Shown here piece by piece: positions 46,143-55,308 of a stretch of 64,000 bases of DNA. The position numbers were made by a program, and so were the translations under genes. Within the stretch, counting starts at the first letter, position 1. Each line of letters begins with the position of its first letter. The notes under the pieces are model-generated. The model did no database searches. It worked only from the letters and a program-made list of their open reading frames with translations, and was not told the DNA's origin. The DNA comes from Mucilaginibacter sp. MD40. GTDB lineage: Bacteria > Bacteroidota > Bacteroidia > Sphingobacteriales > Sphingobacteriaceae. The stretch covers positions 2,685,852 through 2,749,851 of the forward strand of contig NZ_NRSW01000001.1 of assembly GCF_002288635.1 (NCBI RefSeq), read 5' to 3'.

Positions 46143-46871
46143 TTAGACATTTCCCCATCCGTTTGCCAGTACATCGGCAATGTGCATGGTTTTTAAAGGG
46201 ATGTTGTTTTTATCAATATATCCTTGCAAATGCAGCATACAGGAAGCATCTGTTGAGATAATGTACTCCGCGCCTGCAGCTATCGCGTTATCAACTTTTT
46301 GCTGGGCCATTGCCGTAGATATGGCATCGAACTTTACTGCAAAGGTACCGCCAAAACCACAACAGGTTTCACCGGCTTGCAGTTCAACAAGTTCCAGACC
46401 ATGCACTTTTTCAAGCAGTTTACGGGGTTCTTCTTTAATATGGCATTCACGCAAACCCGCGCAGCTATCATGGTATACAGCACGCCCGTCAAGTTCGGCA
46501 CCGAAATAGTCAAACTGTAGTATATTTATCAGGAAATCGCTCAATTCGTATATGTTACCTTGTATGTTCCGGCATTTATTATGCGAGGTGGTATTGGTAA
46601 ACAAATCATTGTAATAATTACGTACCATGCCGGTGCATGAGGCAGATGGTGAAACAATTACACTATCTTCCTTAAAATCCGAAAGAAATTTACTTCCGAT
46701 AGTTTTGGCATCATCCCAAAAACCGGAGTTAAATGCAGGCTGACCGCAACAGGTTTGTTCCGGGTTATAGTTAACCGTGCAACCGGCTTTCTCCAGCACC
46801 TTTACAGTGTTAAAAGCGGTATCGGGATATAACTGGTCAACAAAACACGGTATAAACAGATCAACGGTCAT
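46143..46871 (-). CDS. LutA/YkgE-like (Fe-S)-binding protein
   Basis: 242 residues with two cysteine-rich CCG domains: QTCCGQPAFNSGF and GETCCGFGGTFAVK, each with an upstream cysteine-containing strand (LFIPCFVDQLYP; YHDSCAGLREC). This is the LutA subunit type of the three-part L-lactate oxidation complex. lutB and lutC are not next to it; the 3' neighbour is convergent and the upstream gene is an MFS transporter. Role in lactate or another hydroxyacid oxidation is therefore likely but unproven. Confidence 0.9.
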   Translation of the reverse strand: MTVDLFIPCFVDQLYPDTAFNTVKVLEKAGCTVNYNPEQTCCGQPAFNSGFWDDAKTIGSKFLSDFKEDSVIVSPSASCTGMVRNYYNDLFTNTTSHNKCRNIQGNIYELSDFLINILQFDYFGAELDGRAVYHDSCAGLRECHIKEEPRKLLEKVHGLELVELQAGETCCGFGGTFAVKFDAISTAMAQQKVDNAIAAGAEYIISTDASCMLHLQGYIDKNNIPLKTMHIADVLANGWGNV

Positions 46872-46880
46872 TGGTAAAAA

Positions 46881-48203
46881 TTAGCTGGCGCTAAATTCCA
46901 CATTTTTCTTTAAAATTTTCTCGGTTTTTAGCAATGAAAACAACAGCAACAACCCGATGACGAAGAATGTTCCCAATATTAAGGTTGAGTTCCGCATGCT
47001 TCCTGTGAGTTCTTCAACAAAACCAAAGCTGAATAAGCCGCCTACAATAGCCAGCTTTTCGGTAACATCATAAAAGCTAAAAAAGGATGCAGTATCGCTA
47101 ATATTCTCGGGTAAAAATTTGGAATAGGTTGACCTTGAAAGCGATTGTATCCCTCCCATAACCAGGCCCACTACTACCGCTATGATGTAAAATTGTGTTG
47201 ATGTGGTAGTAAAATAAGCGGCTATGCAAACACCTATCCAAATAAAAACAACAAATATCAGCACCCTTACGTTTCCATATTTATCAGATAAGCGCGACAT
47301 CAGCGTTGCCCCCACAATGGCCACCAATTGAATAATAAGGATGATGGAGATTAAGGCCGACGTTTCCATCTTTAATTCCTTAGCGGCAAAGCCGGTAGCT
47401 ACCAGCATAATGGTTTGCACACCCATCGAGTAAAAAAAGAACGATGGTAAAAAACGTTTGAGCAAAGGCATAGTTTTTACCTTTTGCCATACTTTACCTA
47501 ACTCCTCAAACCCACCTTTTATGATATTTTTGTGGTGTGATTGCGCATTAGGGCTGCCTTTGGGTAAAACGCTGAATGGTATCATGGCAAAGCCTATCCA
47601 CCATATGCCCACCAATAAAAACGAAAGCCGGGCAGGTAAAGATTTGTCAGTTATCCCAAATATCTCAGGCTTCAACACAAAAGCAAAGCATACCAGTTGC
47701 AACAAAACGCTGCCGATATAACCAAAGGTAAAGCCCTTAGCGCTTACCTTGTCCTGCATATCAATCGTGGCTATTTCAGGCAGGTAGGAATTATAAAAAA
47801 CGAAGCCACCGCTGTAACCAATTGCCGCCAACGCGAAGCAAATTACGCCCAACTCTAACGTGGATGCTTTAAAGAAAAATAATACGCAGCAAGCTAAAGA
47901 ACCTAATAAGGTAAAGAATTGCATAAATATCTTTTTGTTACCTCTGTAATCAGCAACGGCGCTTAAAACCGGTAGCAGGATAACCATTATCAGATACGCT
48001 GTGGCCAGGGCATAATCTGTAAGCGCTGTATTGACAAAACTCATCCCAAAAAAGCTCACTTTATTACCCACGGCTTCATTTTGGGTGATAGCCACATAGT
48101 ACGCAGGGAAAATAGTTGATGTGATAACAAGATTATACGCCGAGTTGGCCCAATCAAACATGGCCCAGGCGCGTATGGTTTTAGGATTATTTTTTGCTTC
48201 CAT
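46881..48203 (-). CDS. MFS transporter, UMF1/Atg22-like
   Basis: 440 residues, about 12 membrane helices. N-terminal RAWAMFDWANSAYNLVITSTIFPAYY and the later MGGIQSLSRSTYSKFLPE are signatures of the UMF1 (Vps22/Atg22-like) permease family. Atg22 in yeast effluxes amino acids from the vacuole; the bacterial substrates are unknown. It lies 9 bases upstream of the LutA-like gene and probably shares its transcript. Confidence 0.88.
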   Translation of the reverse strand: MEAKNNPKTIRAWAMFDWANSAYNLVITSTIFPAYYVAITQNEAVGNKVSFFGMSFVNTALTDYALATAYLIMVILLPVLSAVADYRGNKKIFMQFFTLLGSLACCVLFFFKASTLELGVICFALAAIGYSGGFVFYNSYLPEIATIDMQDKVSAKGFTFGYIGSVLLQLVCFAFVLKPEIFGITDKSLPARLSFLLVGIWWIGFAMIPFSVLPKGSPNAQSHHKNIIKGGFEELGKVWQKVKTMPLLKRFLPSFFFYSMGVQTIMLVATGFAAKELKMETSALISIILIIQLVAIVGATLMSRLSDKYGNVRVLIFVVFIWIGVCIAAYFTTTSTQFYIIAVVVGLVMGGIQSLSRSTYSKFLPENISDTASFFSFYDVTEKLAIVGGLFSFGFVEELTGSMRNSTLILGTFFVIGLLLLFSLLKTEKILKKNVEFSAS

Positions 48204-48314
48204 TGCTGTTTAAAAGTATGCAATTTTCAGCTTTTACAAAACATCTATGATTGCCAGCTCAATTAGTTCATATTAAGTTGCCGCTGCCGCTAACAATAGG
48301 CATTTCAAAACTGT

Positions 48315-48322
48315 TATGTTTG
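48315..48322 (+). promoter_or_regulatory. -7 box of rnr
   Basis: TATGTTTG, a perfect TAnnTTTG. The first in-frame ATG of the long rnr frame lies inside this box, which argues that translation starts at 48373. Confidence 0.5.
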
Positions 48323-48372
48323 CATTGTACTTTTTAGCTGATACGATTAGTATCTTAGCGCAACAACCATCT

Positions 48373-50523
48373 ATGTCAAAAAAGAAAAAGAAAAATAAAT
48401 CGTCTATAGACCAGGTGCTAACGCAAATGGTGTTAGACATATTTGAGCAAAACGGGAATACGCCACTTAATTATAAACAAGTATCGGCCAAGTTAAACGT
48501 GCGCGACCCTGAGGCACGCGCCGTTATCAATGATATCCTTGACGAAGAAACCTTTAAAGGGGTTTTGAAGGAAATATCTCCGGGTAAATTCCAGCTACTG
48601 GAGCTGAAGACCTTTGTTGAGGGCAGGGTTGATCTCACCAATGATGGCTCGGCTTTTATTGTTACCGACGACGAGTTCGAGAGCGACATTTACATAGCCC
48701 CACGTAAACTACGAAACGCTCTAAATGGCGATTGGGTGAAGGTGTATGTGTATGCCAAAAGCCGCGGAAAACGCAAAGAGGGTGAGATAATTGAGATACT
48801 GAAGCGCCACAAAATGGAGTTTACCGGTGTGGTGCGTTTATCAGAGCATTACGCGTTCTTCCTGGCGGATGACAGAAAAATGATGCATGATATTTTTATT
48901 CCGCTAAGCGAATTAAATGGTGCTAAAAATGGCATAAAGGCAGTTGCAGAGATAACTGATTGGCCTGCCGGTGCTAAAAACCCGGTTGGGCGCATAAAGC
49001 ATGTATTGGGTCAGCAGGGCGAGAACGATACCGAGATGAACGCCATTTTGGCTGAGTATGGTTTCCCTCTCAGCTTCCCCGCGGAGGTTGAACGTGAAGC
49101 AGAGGAGATCCAGGATGTGATCTCAGAAGAGGAAATTGCCCGTCGACGCGATTTTAGGGAAGTGCTTACTTTTACCATCGATCCATTTGATGCCAAAGAC
49201 TTTGATGATGCCTTATCCTTTAAAAAACTGGATAATGGCAATTATGAGGTCGGCGTGCACATTGCCGATGTAGCTCATTATATCATTCCTGATTCTGCCT
49301 TGGATAAGGAAGCTTACGAGCGCGGCACATCCGTTTATTTGGTTGACCGGGTAATACCCATGCTCCCCGAGCGCCTGTCAAACGGCTTATGCTCACTGCG
49401 CCCTAATGAGGATAAATTATGCTTTGCCGCTGTATTTGAGTTGGATGAAGAAGCTAACATACATAACGAATGGTTTGGCAAAACGGTGATACATTCTGAC
49501 AGACGTTTTACTTACGAAGAAGTGCAGGAGGTGATAGAAACCCAGCAAGGCGACTTTACCGAAGAAATTTTAAAGCTGAATGCTTTAGCCCACAAACTTC
49601 GTGAACGCAAGTTTAAAGCAGGAGCCATCAGCTTTGAAACTACAGAGGTTAAGTTCAAACTGGACGAAAATAGCAAACCTATAGGTGTTTATGTGAAGGA
49701 AAGAAAGGACGCGCATAAACTTATTGAAGACTTTATGCTGTTAGCCAACCGTAAAGTTGCCGAGTATGTGAGCAAGATGGGTAAGGGTAAAAATAAATAC
49801 ACCTTTGTTTACCGCGCACACGACTCTCCCAAGCCTGATGCCTTGAACAGCTTTGCGCAATTCGCTGCAAGGTTTGGTTACAAGATCAACACTAAATCGG
49901 ATAAAGAGATCGCCAAGTCGCTTAATTATCTGATGGAGGATGTAGAGGGAAAAAAAGAGCAGAACGTACTTACACATCTGGCCATACGGTCAATGGCTAA
50001 GGCTATTTACACCACAAAGACATCCAGCCATTACGGTTTGGCATTCTCTCACTATACGCACTTCACCTCACCAATTAGGCGATACCCTGATGTGATGGTG
50101 CATAGGCTGCTGTTCCACTACCTTAATGGTGGCAAAAGTGCTAATGCCGACCATTATGAGGAGTTATGCAAACACAGTTCGGCAATGGAAAAACGTGCTG
50201 CCGATGCGGAACGCGCATCTGTTAAATATAAACAGGCCGAATATCTGCGCGACCAGGTAGGCAATGTGTTTACCGGTATCATCTCCGGCGTAACCGAATG
50301 GGGTATGTATGTGGAGTTGACTGAAAATAAATGCGAGGGAATGATACGTCTGCGCGATATTACAGACGATTTTTATACCTTAGACGAAAAGAACTATGCT
50401 ATTATTGGCCAGCGTAAAAAGAAGATCTATCAGCTGGGTGATGAGGTAAAAATAAAGGTAAAAAGTGTGGACCTGACTAAAAAACAGATTGACTTTACCC
50501 TGATAACGAATAATATTTTATAA
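48373..50523 (+). CDS. rnr: Ribonuclease R
   Basis: 716 residues from MSKKKKKNKSS, after the promoter box at 48315-48322. Order: winged-helix-like N-terminus, cold-shock domains, RNB catalytic domain with TIDPFDAKDFDDALSF (Mg2+ aspartates), HYGLAFSHYTHFTSPIRRYPD, and a C-terminal S1 domain (GNVFTGIISGVTEWGMYVEL). It degrades structured RNA 3' to 5' and helps tmRNA quality control. Followed by a repeat-filled 69-base gap and the polyprenyl synthase gene. Confidence 0.96.
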   Translation: MSKKKKKNKSSIDQVLTQMVLDIFEQNGNTPLNYKQVSAKLNVRDPEARAVINDILDEETFKGVLKEISPGKFQLLELKTFVEGRVDLTNDGSAFIVTDDEFESDIYIAPRKLRNALNGDWVKVYVYAKSRGKRKEGEIIEILKRHKMEFTGVVRLSEHYAFFLADDRKMMHDIFIPLSELNGAKNGIKAVAEITDWPAGAKNPVGRIKHVLGQQGENDTEMNAILAEYGFPLSFPAEVEREAEEIQDVISEEEIARRRDFREVLTFTIDPFDAKDFDDALSFKKLDNGNYEVGVHIADVAHYIIPDSALDKEAYERGTSVYLVDRVIPMLPERLSNGLCSLRPNEDKLCFAAVFELDEEANIHNEWFGKTVIHSDRRFTYEEVQEVIETQQGDFTEEILKLNALAHKLRERKFKAGAISFETTEVKFKLDENSKPIGVYVKERKDAHKLIEDFMLLANRKVAEYVSKMGKGKNKYTFVYRAHDSPKPDALNSFAQFAARFGYKINTKSDKEIAKSLNYLMEDVEGKKEQNVLTHLAIRSMAKAIYTTKTSSHYGLAFSHYTHFTSPIRRYPDVMVHRLLFHYLNGGKSANADHYEELCKHSSAMEKRAADAERASVKYKQAEYLRDQVGNVFTGIISGVTEWGMYVELTENKCEGMIRLRDITDDFYTLDEKNYAIIGQRKKKIYQLGDEVKIKVKSVDLTKKQIDFTLITNNIL

Positions 50524-50592
50524 ATGATTTAGTGACTTAGTGGCGGTAGATTAAAATTGACCACCACTAACTACTCACCAATCACGCCCTGA
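50524..50592. repeat. Inverted arms of 7-8-base near-repeats (rnr-polyprenyl synthase spacer)
   Basis: ATTTAGTG, ACTTAGTG, GCGGTAGA on the left; ACCACCACTAACTACTCACC and AATCACG on the right. TTAGTGGCGGT pairs with ACCACCACTAA. It begins right after the stop codon and ends at the next ATG. Confidence 0.6.
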
Positions 50593-51567
50593 ATGAGACA
50601 ACTCGACGAGCTGCAATCGCTGATTGCCAATTCCGTAGCCGATCTGAAATTCCCCGCATACCCGGCGGAATTATACGAGCCTATCCAATACATACTTGCA
50701 TTAGGTGGAAAGCGAATGCGCCCTGCCCTTTTGTTAATGGCCTGCGATCTGTTTGGGGGCGATGTTAACGAAGCACTCCCCCCTGCCCTTGCTATTGAGG
50801 TGTTCCATAACTTCACGCTGATGCATGATGATATTATGGATAATGCACCAAAACGCAGAGGTAAAACCACTGTTCATGAGAAATGGAACAGCAATGTAGC
50901 CATCCTTTCGGGTGATGTAATGCTTATTGAAGGTTATAAGCTGATGATGCAGGTGCGTGAAAATATCCTTCGCACCGTGCTGGATATTTTCAATGATACC
51001 GCCGTTGGTGTTTGCGAAGGCCAGCAGTTGGACATGACCTTCGAAACCAAGATCGATATCAGTATCGAAGAATACATCAACATGATTCGACTGAAAACAG
51101 CAGTGGTATTGGGTGGCGCGCTCAAGATCGGTGCTTTGATAGGCAATGCTGATATTAAGGATGCGGAACTGCTTTCTGATTTCGGTATTAACTTAGGTAT
51201 AGCATTCCAGTTGCAGGATGATATACTGGATGTTTATGGGGACCCGGAAAAATTTGGCAAACAAGTAGGCGGCGACATCATCTCCAACAAAAAGACCTAC
51301 TTATTTATCAAAGCACTTGAACTGGTTGAAGGCAAGGATGCCCAAGAACTTGACCAATGGGTTACTTATAAAACTTTCGATGCTGCAGAGAAAGTAGCTG
51401 CAGTTACGGCTATCTACAACAAAGCCAACATTCGTCAGTATGCAGAAGCCGAAATGCACAGCTATGCCGATAAAGCTTTTGCTGCCTTAGATAAACTTAC
51501 TCTGCCCGAAGAAAACAAACAATACCTGCGCGATTTTGCCGATGGGTTGTTGGTAAGGGAATATTGA
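50593..51567 (+). CDS. Polyprenyl diphosphate synthase
   Basis: 324 residues, all-helical isoprenyl synthase. First Asp-rich motif HDDIMDNAPKRRG and second QDDILDVYGDPEKFGKQVGGDI are intact, with GGKRMRP for the substrate. It extends isoprenoid chains for menaquinone or carrier lipids; small residues before the first motif suggest a long product, but chain length is not safely readable. 13 bases upstream of the TonB-domain gene. Confidence 0.93.
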   Translation: MRQLDELQSLIANSVADLKFPAYPAELYEPIQYILALGGKRMRPALLLMACDLFGGDVNEALPPALAIEVFHNFTLMHDDIMDNAPKRRGKTTVHEKWNSNVAILSGDVMLIEGYKLMMQVRENILRTVLDIFNDTAVGVCEGQQLDMTFETKIDISIEEYINMIRLKTAVVLGGALKIGALIGNADIKDAELLSDFGINLGIAFQLQDDILDVYGDPEKFGKQVGGDIISNKKTYLFIKALELVEGKDAQELDQWVTYKTFDAAEKVAAVTAIYNKANIRQYAEAEMHSYADKAFAALDKLTLPEENKQYLRDFADGLLVREY

Positions 51568-51580
51568 TATTACAATCACA

Positions 51581-51991
51581 ATGAAGAAACTTTTATTTAT
51601 CGCTATTTGCCTATTCTTTTTTAATAAAGTAGAGGCCCAGATTACTGATACTGCTAAAGTTGATACGCAAAAATTCGTGCGAGTAGAACAGCCTCCGCAA
51701 GTAATCGGTGGAGAATCTAAGCTATTTTTTTACTTAAAAAAGAATTTGAAGTATCCCAAAAGCGCTAAAGAAAACAACATTCAAGGCACGGTGCGGGTAA
51801 CATTCGTGGTTGAGCGAGATGGTCGCCTAAGTGATATTAAAGTGAAAAAAAGTTTGTCTGAAGATACCGATGCTGAAGCAATCCGGCTAATGTCTGATCC
51901 CAAAGCTCCAAAATGGATTCCGGGCATGGAGGGCGGGAAGCCCGTTCGGGTACAATATTCTATCCCTGTTTATTTCAGGTTAGATAATTGA
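51581..51991 (+). CDS. Secreted TonB C-terminal domain protein
   Basis: 136 residues. Cleavable-looking signal peptide (MKKLLFIAICLFFFNKVEA-Q) followed by a TonB C-terminal domain (NLKYPKSAKENNIQGTVRV, VVERDGRLSDIKV, WIPGMEGGKPVRVQYSIPV). Unlike classical TonB it has no lasting membrane anchor or proline-rich periplasmic span, so it is probably periplasmic rather than an energy transducer coupled to ExbBD. Such stand-alone domains are frequent in Bacteroidota. Confidence 0.88.
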   Translation: MKKLLFIAICLFFFNKVEAQITDTAKVDTQKFVRVEQPPQVIGGESKLFFYLKKNLKYPKSAKENNIQGTVRVTFVVERDGRLSDIKVKKSLSEDTDAEAIRLMSDPKAPKWIPGMEGGKPVRVQYSIPVYFRLDN

Positions 51992-52106
51992 TAGTGTAAA
52001 TCAAGATTCTCGCCAGTAAGCCACAGTCTCGGAAATTTTACAAACATTCCCACCTGCAAATGGTGTCCGCATGCGTACCTTTAAGTGCACCATCACTCCT
52101 TTCATA

Positions 52107-53705
52107 ATGAAGAATTTCAAATTAGCAGGATTTGTTATCTGCTTATTTCCTGCGTTCACATTTTGCGCCAGTGCCCAAACATCCGGCGGTAAACTTAAGC
52201 CTGAGCAAGCCATCATGGATGTTCGCCATTATAATATTACAGTCAGTTGCAATTTTCAGCAAAGATCTATCGAAGGTAACACCACTGTTGACGTGATAAT
52301 GAAACAGCCAACCAAAACACTGGTGCTTGATTTGCTGGACTCTCTCCATGTAAGTGATGTAGCGGTTAATGGCAAAAAAGAACCGTTCGAACATAAGAAC
52401 GGCCTCATCACCATCAGCCTTAATAAAGAACTTGCTGCCGGGAAGGCTGCTATAAAAGTAATTTACAGCGGTAAGCCACGCATAGCTAAAAGACCACCAT
52501 GGGACGATGGTTTCACCTGGACGCAAGACTCAACCGGTCACCCGTGGCTGGCGGTTACGGCAGAACAAACTGGTGGCAAGATATATTTCCCCTGCAAAGA
52601 TCATCCAAGCGATGAGCCTAACGAAGGAGCAGATATGTATATCACCGTACCGTCAGACCTTGTAGTTGCCGGTCCCGGTTTACTTAAAAGTATAAGTAAA
52701 AAAGGCAATACTGCTACTTACCACTGGCAAACCAAATATACCATCAATAATTACAGCCTGGTTTTTAACGCTGGCGATTACACAGTTGTGAAAGGCTCAT
52801 ACAAATCTGTTGCAGGCAATACTGTTCCTGTGCAATTCTATGTATTAAAGGAACATGCTGCACAGGGTCCTCACCTGGTTGATATGGTTATTAAAGCTGC
52901 ACAGGCTAAAGAAAAATATTTCGGCGAATACCCGTGGGCAAAAGAGAAGTTAGGCATAGTGGAAACTCCCCACTTAGGTATGGAACACCAGAGCATGAAC
53001 GCATATGGTAACAAATTCAGGTACACCAAAGTTGGTGGACAGGATTTTGACTGGCTGATGTTCCATGAGTTTGGCCACGAGTGGTGGGGTAACAAAGTTA
53101 CCGCCCGCGACTGGGCCGATTACTGGATACATGAAGGGATCGACACTTATGCCGATGCGCTGCCCATATTAGATCTGGAAGGCCGGCAAGCGTATATTGA
53201 TCATTTTAAAAGATCAGCATTTGGTTTTCAAAACAAACAACCAATAGTACTGGGTAAGGACATCGATGAAGCATCGGCATACAATGGCGACATCTACGGC
53301 AAAGGCGGCTTCTTTATGCATACACTCCACTATGTAATGGGCGACACCTTGTTCTTTAAAACATTAAAAGGCCTTGCTACCGAACCGCAATTTACCTACG
53401 ACCATCAGAACGTAACCGATGATGTGGAACGATACTTCAGCAAAGCGTATGGCCAATCGCTGAAACCTTTGTTTGACATGTACCTGCGCACTACAGACAA
53501 GCTCGAGATAGATGTAAAAGCCCGTCCAGGCGACAGCTACCAAATTAAATTACAAAATATCAATATGCCTTTGCCGGTAGATGTTGTTATCGATAAAGGC
53601 AAGCAGCGCCTGATGCTTTCGCCTCAAGGCCAAACGGTTAGCAGTAAAACTATACCTGTAATAGATCCTGATAGTTGGTATTTGAAGAAAGTGATATTGG
53701 AGTAA
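52107..53705 (+). CDS. M1 family metallopeptidase
   Basis: 532 residues from MKNFKLAGFVIC, which gives a proper signal peptide ending at CASAQ; the 12-residue longer form does not. Zinc motif HEFGHEWWGNKV with the third ligand Glu in WIHEGIDTY. The exopeptidase motif is LGMEHQS rather than GAMEN, as in this secreted Bacteroidota subfamily. It lacks the long C-terminal helical domain of aminopeptidase N. Likely periplasmic or outer-membrane-facing aminopeptidase. Confidence 0.94.
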   Translation: MKNFKLAGFVICLFPAFTFCASAQTSGGKLKPEQAIMDVRHYNITVSCNFQQRSIEGNTTVDVIMKQPTKTLVLDLLDSLHVSDVAVNGKKEPFEHKNGLITISLNKELAAGKAAIKVIYSGKPRIAKRPPWDDGFTWTQDSTGHPWLAVTAEQTGGKIYFPCKDHPSDEPNEGADMYITVPSDLVVAGPGLLKSISKKGNTATYHWQTKYTINNYSLVFNAGDYTVVKGSYKSVAGNTVPVQFYVLKEHAAQGPHLVDMVIKAAQAKEKYFGEYPWAKEKLGIVETPHLGMEHQSMNAYGNKFRYTKVGGQDFDWLMFHEFGHEWWGNKVTARDWADYWIHEGIDTYADALPILDLEGRQAYIDHFKRSAFGFQNKQPIVLGKDIDEASAYNGDIYGKGGFFMHTLHYVMGDTLFFKTLKGLATEPQFTYDHQNVTDDVERYFSKAYGQSLKPLFDMYLRTTDKLEIDVKARPGDSYQIKLQNINMPLPVDVVIDKGKQRLMLSPQGQTVSSKTIPVIDPDSWYLKKVILE

Positions 53706-53834
53706 CAACTCATTTTCAGTCTGAGTTTGGTCGAACACTAAAAAAGCCTTTAGCAGTCTGACAAGTACATTTACTGTAATCATCCAAATAGCGTGTAAAT
53801 AAACTATCTGACTCGTAACTATAATTATTTTCTA

Positions 53835-53869
53835 AGATTGCCACGTCGCTCCCGCTCCTCGCAATGACA
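53835..53869. repeat. REP-like dispersed palindromic element
   Basis: Reads on the minus strand TGTCATTGCGAGGAGCGGG then AGCGACGTGGCAATCT: the GTCATTGCGAGGAGCG...GCAATC element seen between genes in many bacterial genomes. Its ends (ATTGC and GCAAT) and inner GCG blocks form a hairpin. One copy here, in the 3' spacer of the M1 peptidase gene. The flanking 53706-53834 holds nothing else recognisable. Confidence 0.65.
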
Positions 53870-53880
53870 TGATAACAACA

Positions 53881-53913
53881 AAAAGCCCCGATCAAATTTG
53901 ACCGGGGCTTTTC
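53881..53913. terminator. Bidirectional terminator
   Basis: AAAAGCCCCG/CGGGGCTTTT perfect 10-bp stem with a 12-base loop, between the convergent M1 peptidase and rpmA genes. Confidence 0.85.
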
Positions 53914-53932
53914 TTTATCTGTAAGTTGAAGA

Positions 53933-54331
53933 TTACTCTGCGGTTACTTCTTCAGCAGTGTCAGCAGCTTCTTCTTTTTTTGCTTTTGGTGCAGCAGCTT
54001 TTTTAGCCTTTGGAGCTTCTTCAACCGCTGGTGCTTCAACTGATTTAGGAGCAACTACTTCAGCAACGGGTGCTTCTTCTAAAGGAAGTACTGATACGTA
54101 TGAACGGTTATCAGCTTTCTTTTTGAATACAACTTTACCGTCAATAAGAGCGAATAAAGTGTGGTCTTTACCGATACCTACGTTAAGGCCCGGATTGTGT
54201 TGGGTACCACGCTGGCGAACAATGATGTTACCTGCAATAGCTGGCTGACCACCAAAAATTTTGATACCTAAACGTTTGCTATGCGATTCGCGGCCGTTTC
54301 GTGAACTACCGGCCCCTTTTTTGTGTGCCAT
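53933..54331 (-). CDS. rpmA: 50S ribosomal protein L27 with long tail
   Basis: 132 residues. The first 82 ([53 protein letters not shown]) are canonical L27 and begin without the cleavable leader found in Firmicutes. The remaining 50 residues are an Ala/Glu/Lys/Pro-rich low-complexity extension ([15 protein letters not shown]). Usual length is about 85-90. It follows rplU by 45 bases. Confidence 0.97.
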   Translation of the reverse strand: MAHKKGAGSSRNGRESHSKRLGIKIFGGQPAIAGNIIVRQRGTQHNPGLNVGIGKDHTLFALIDGKVVFKKKADNRSYVSVLPLEEAPVAEVVAPKSVEAPAVEEAPKAKKAAAPKAKKEEAADTAEEVTAE

Positions 54332-54376
54332 TTCTTGATATTTTTAACAGGAAAGTCCTGCAAGTTTAAAATCTAA

Positions 54377-54685
54377 TTATAAAGTGATACCAGTGATCTC
54401 GATCTTGGTGAATTGCTGACGGTGACCGTTTTTCTTTTTGTAACCTTTTCTTCTTTTCTTTTTGAAGACGATTACTTTATCACCTTTTAAATGAGACACG
54501 ATCTTAGCTGATACTTTAGCGCCTTTTAAATCAGAACCTAATTTGAAAGAACCTTCGTTTTCTGCTAACAACACGTTGTCAAATTCAATATTAGCGCCTT
54601 CATCTCCCTGTAAGCGGTGTACAAAGATCTGCTGGTCTTTTGCAACTTTAAACTGTTGCCCGGCTATACTTACTATTGCGTACAT
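54377..54685 (-). CDS. rplU: 50S ribosomal protein L21
   Basis: 102 residues. MYAIVSIAGQQFKVAKDQ, the basic loop VIVFKKKRRKGYKKKNGHRQ and FTKIEITGI are typical and complete. First gene of the two-gene rplU-rpmA operon. Confidence 0.98.
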   Translation of the reverse strand: MYAIVSIAGQQFKVAKDQQIFVHRLQGDEGANIEFDNVLLAENEGSFKLGSDLKGAKVSAKIVSHLKGDKVIVFKKKRRKGYKKKNGHRQQFTKIEITGITL

Positions 54686-54766
54686 TGTTGGTTAATTATT
54701 ATTTTAAATTTTGAGGTGCAAATATATAGATTAATATTTTAAATAGCAATGCGAGGCTAATTAAAC

Positions 54767-55273
54767 TTATTTATTAATACTTCTTAGCCTTGCTTCATTG
54801 TCATCGAGTTTACTCTGTATCTCCTTTATCAGCCTTTGATTGGCATCAATAAGCTTATCGTTACCTTGGTAAGCATCGTCAAAAACAACGCGTTTAGTTT
54901 TACGCTTATATTTAAATTCGATGATATAACGCATGGAACGTGTTTTAGCATCCTGCTTGGTTTCATTCGATGGAAAATCCCAAAAACCTAATTCTGCTGC
55001 TTTACGGTGAAGATAAAGCAAATCGTCTTTGCTTAGCTTCATATGCATTCTAACTAATGAGTCCTGTCGGTTTACAAACTGATAATCGCCTGTAATAGAA
55101 TTATATTTATTCAAAAGGCTATCATTGTAACCATACTCCAGTTTCAGTCCTTCAAATTCTGAAAACTTATATGGCGCGTTCTTAACCATCATTCCATAGT
55201 AATACACACAATAAAGCATAAACGGAACTGCAACACTCAGGATAAGGAATATCTTCTTAGCTTTATTAGACAT
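54767..55273 (-). CDS. Hypothetical membrane-anchored protein
   Basis: 168 residues: a short Lys-rich N-terminus, one membrane helix (residues about 8-27), then a soluble domain with LSKDDLLYLHRKAAELGFWDFPSNE, followed by RYIIEFKYKRKTKRVVFDD. I do not recognise the family. The anchor plus compact extracytoplasmic domain suggests an envelope protein. It lies downstream of the symporter gene on the same strand with a 35-base gap. Confidence 0.75.
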   Translation of the reverse strand: MSNKAKKIFLILSVAVPFMLYCVYYYGMMVKNAPYKFSEFEGLKLEYGYNDSLLNKYNSITGDYQFVNRQDSLVRMHMKLSKDDLLYLHRKAAELGFWDFPSNETKQDAKTRSMRYIIEFKYKRKTKRVVFDDAYQGNDKLIDANQRLIKEIQSKLDDNEARLRSINK

Positions 55274-55308
55274 CTTTTATATAATTATCGAATTTTTGAT
55301 TTATTGAA

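Noticed and set aside
46143..48203. Complete lactate utilisation operon
   Set aside because: Only the LutA-like subunit is present; LutB and LutC are missing and the partner gene is an MFS permease.
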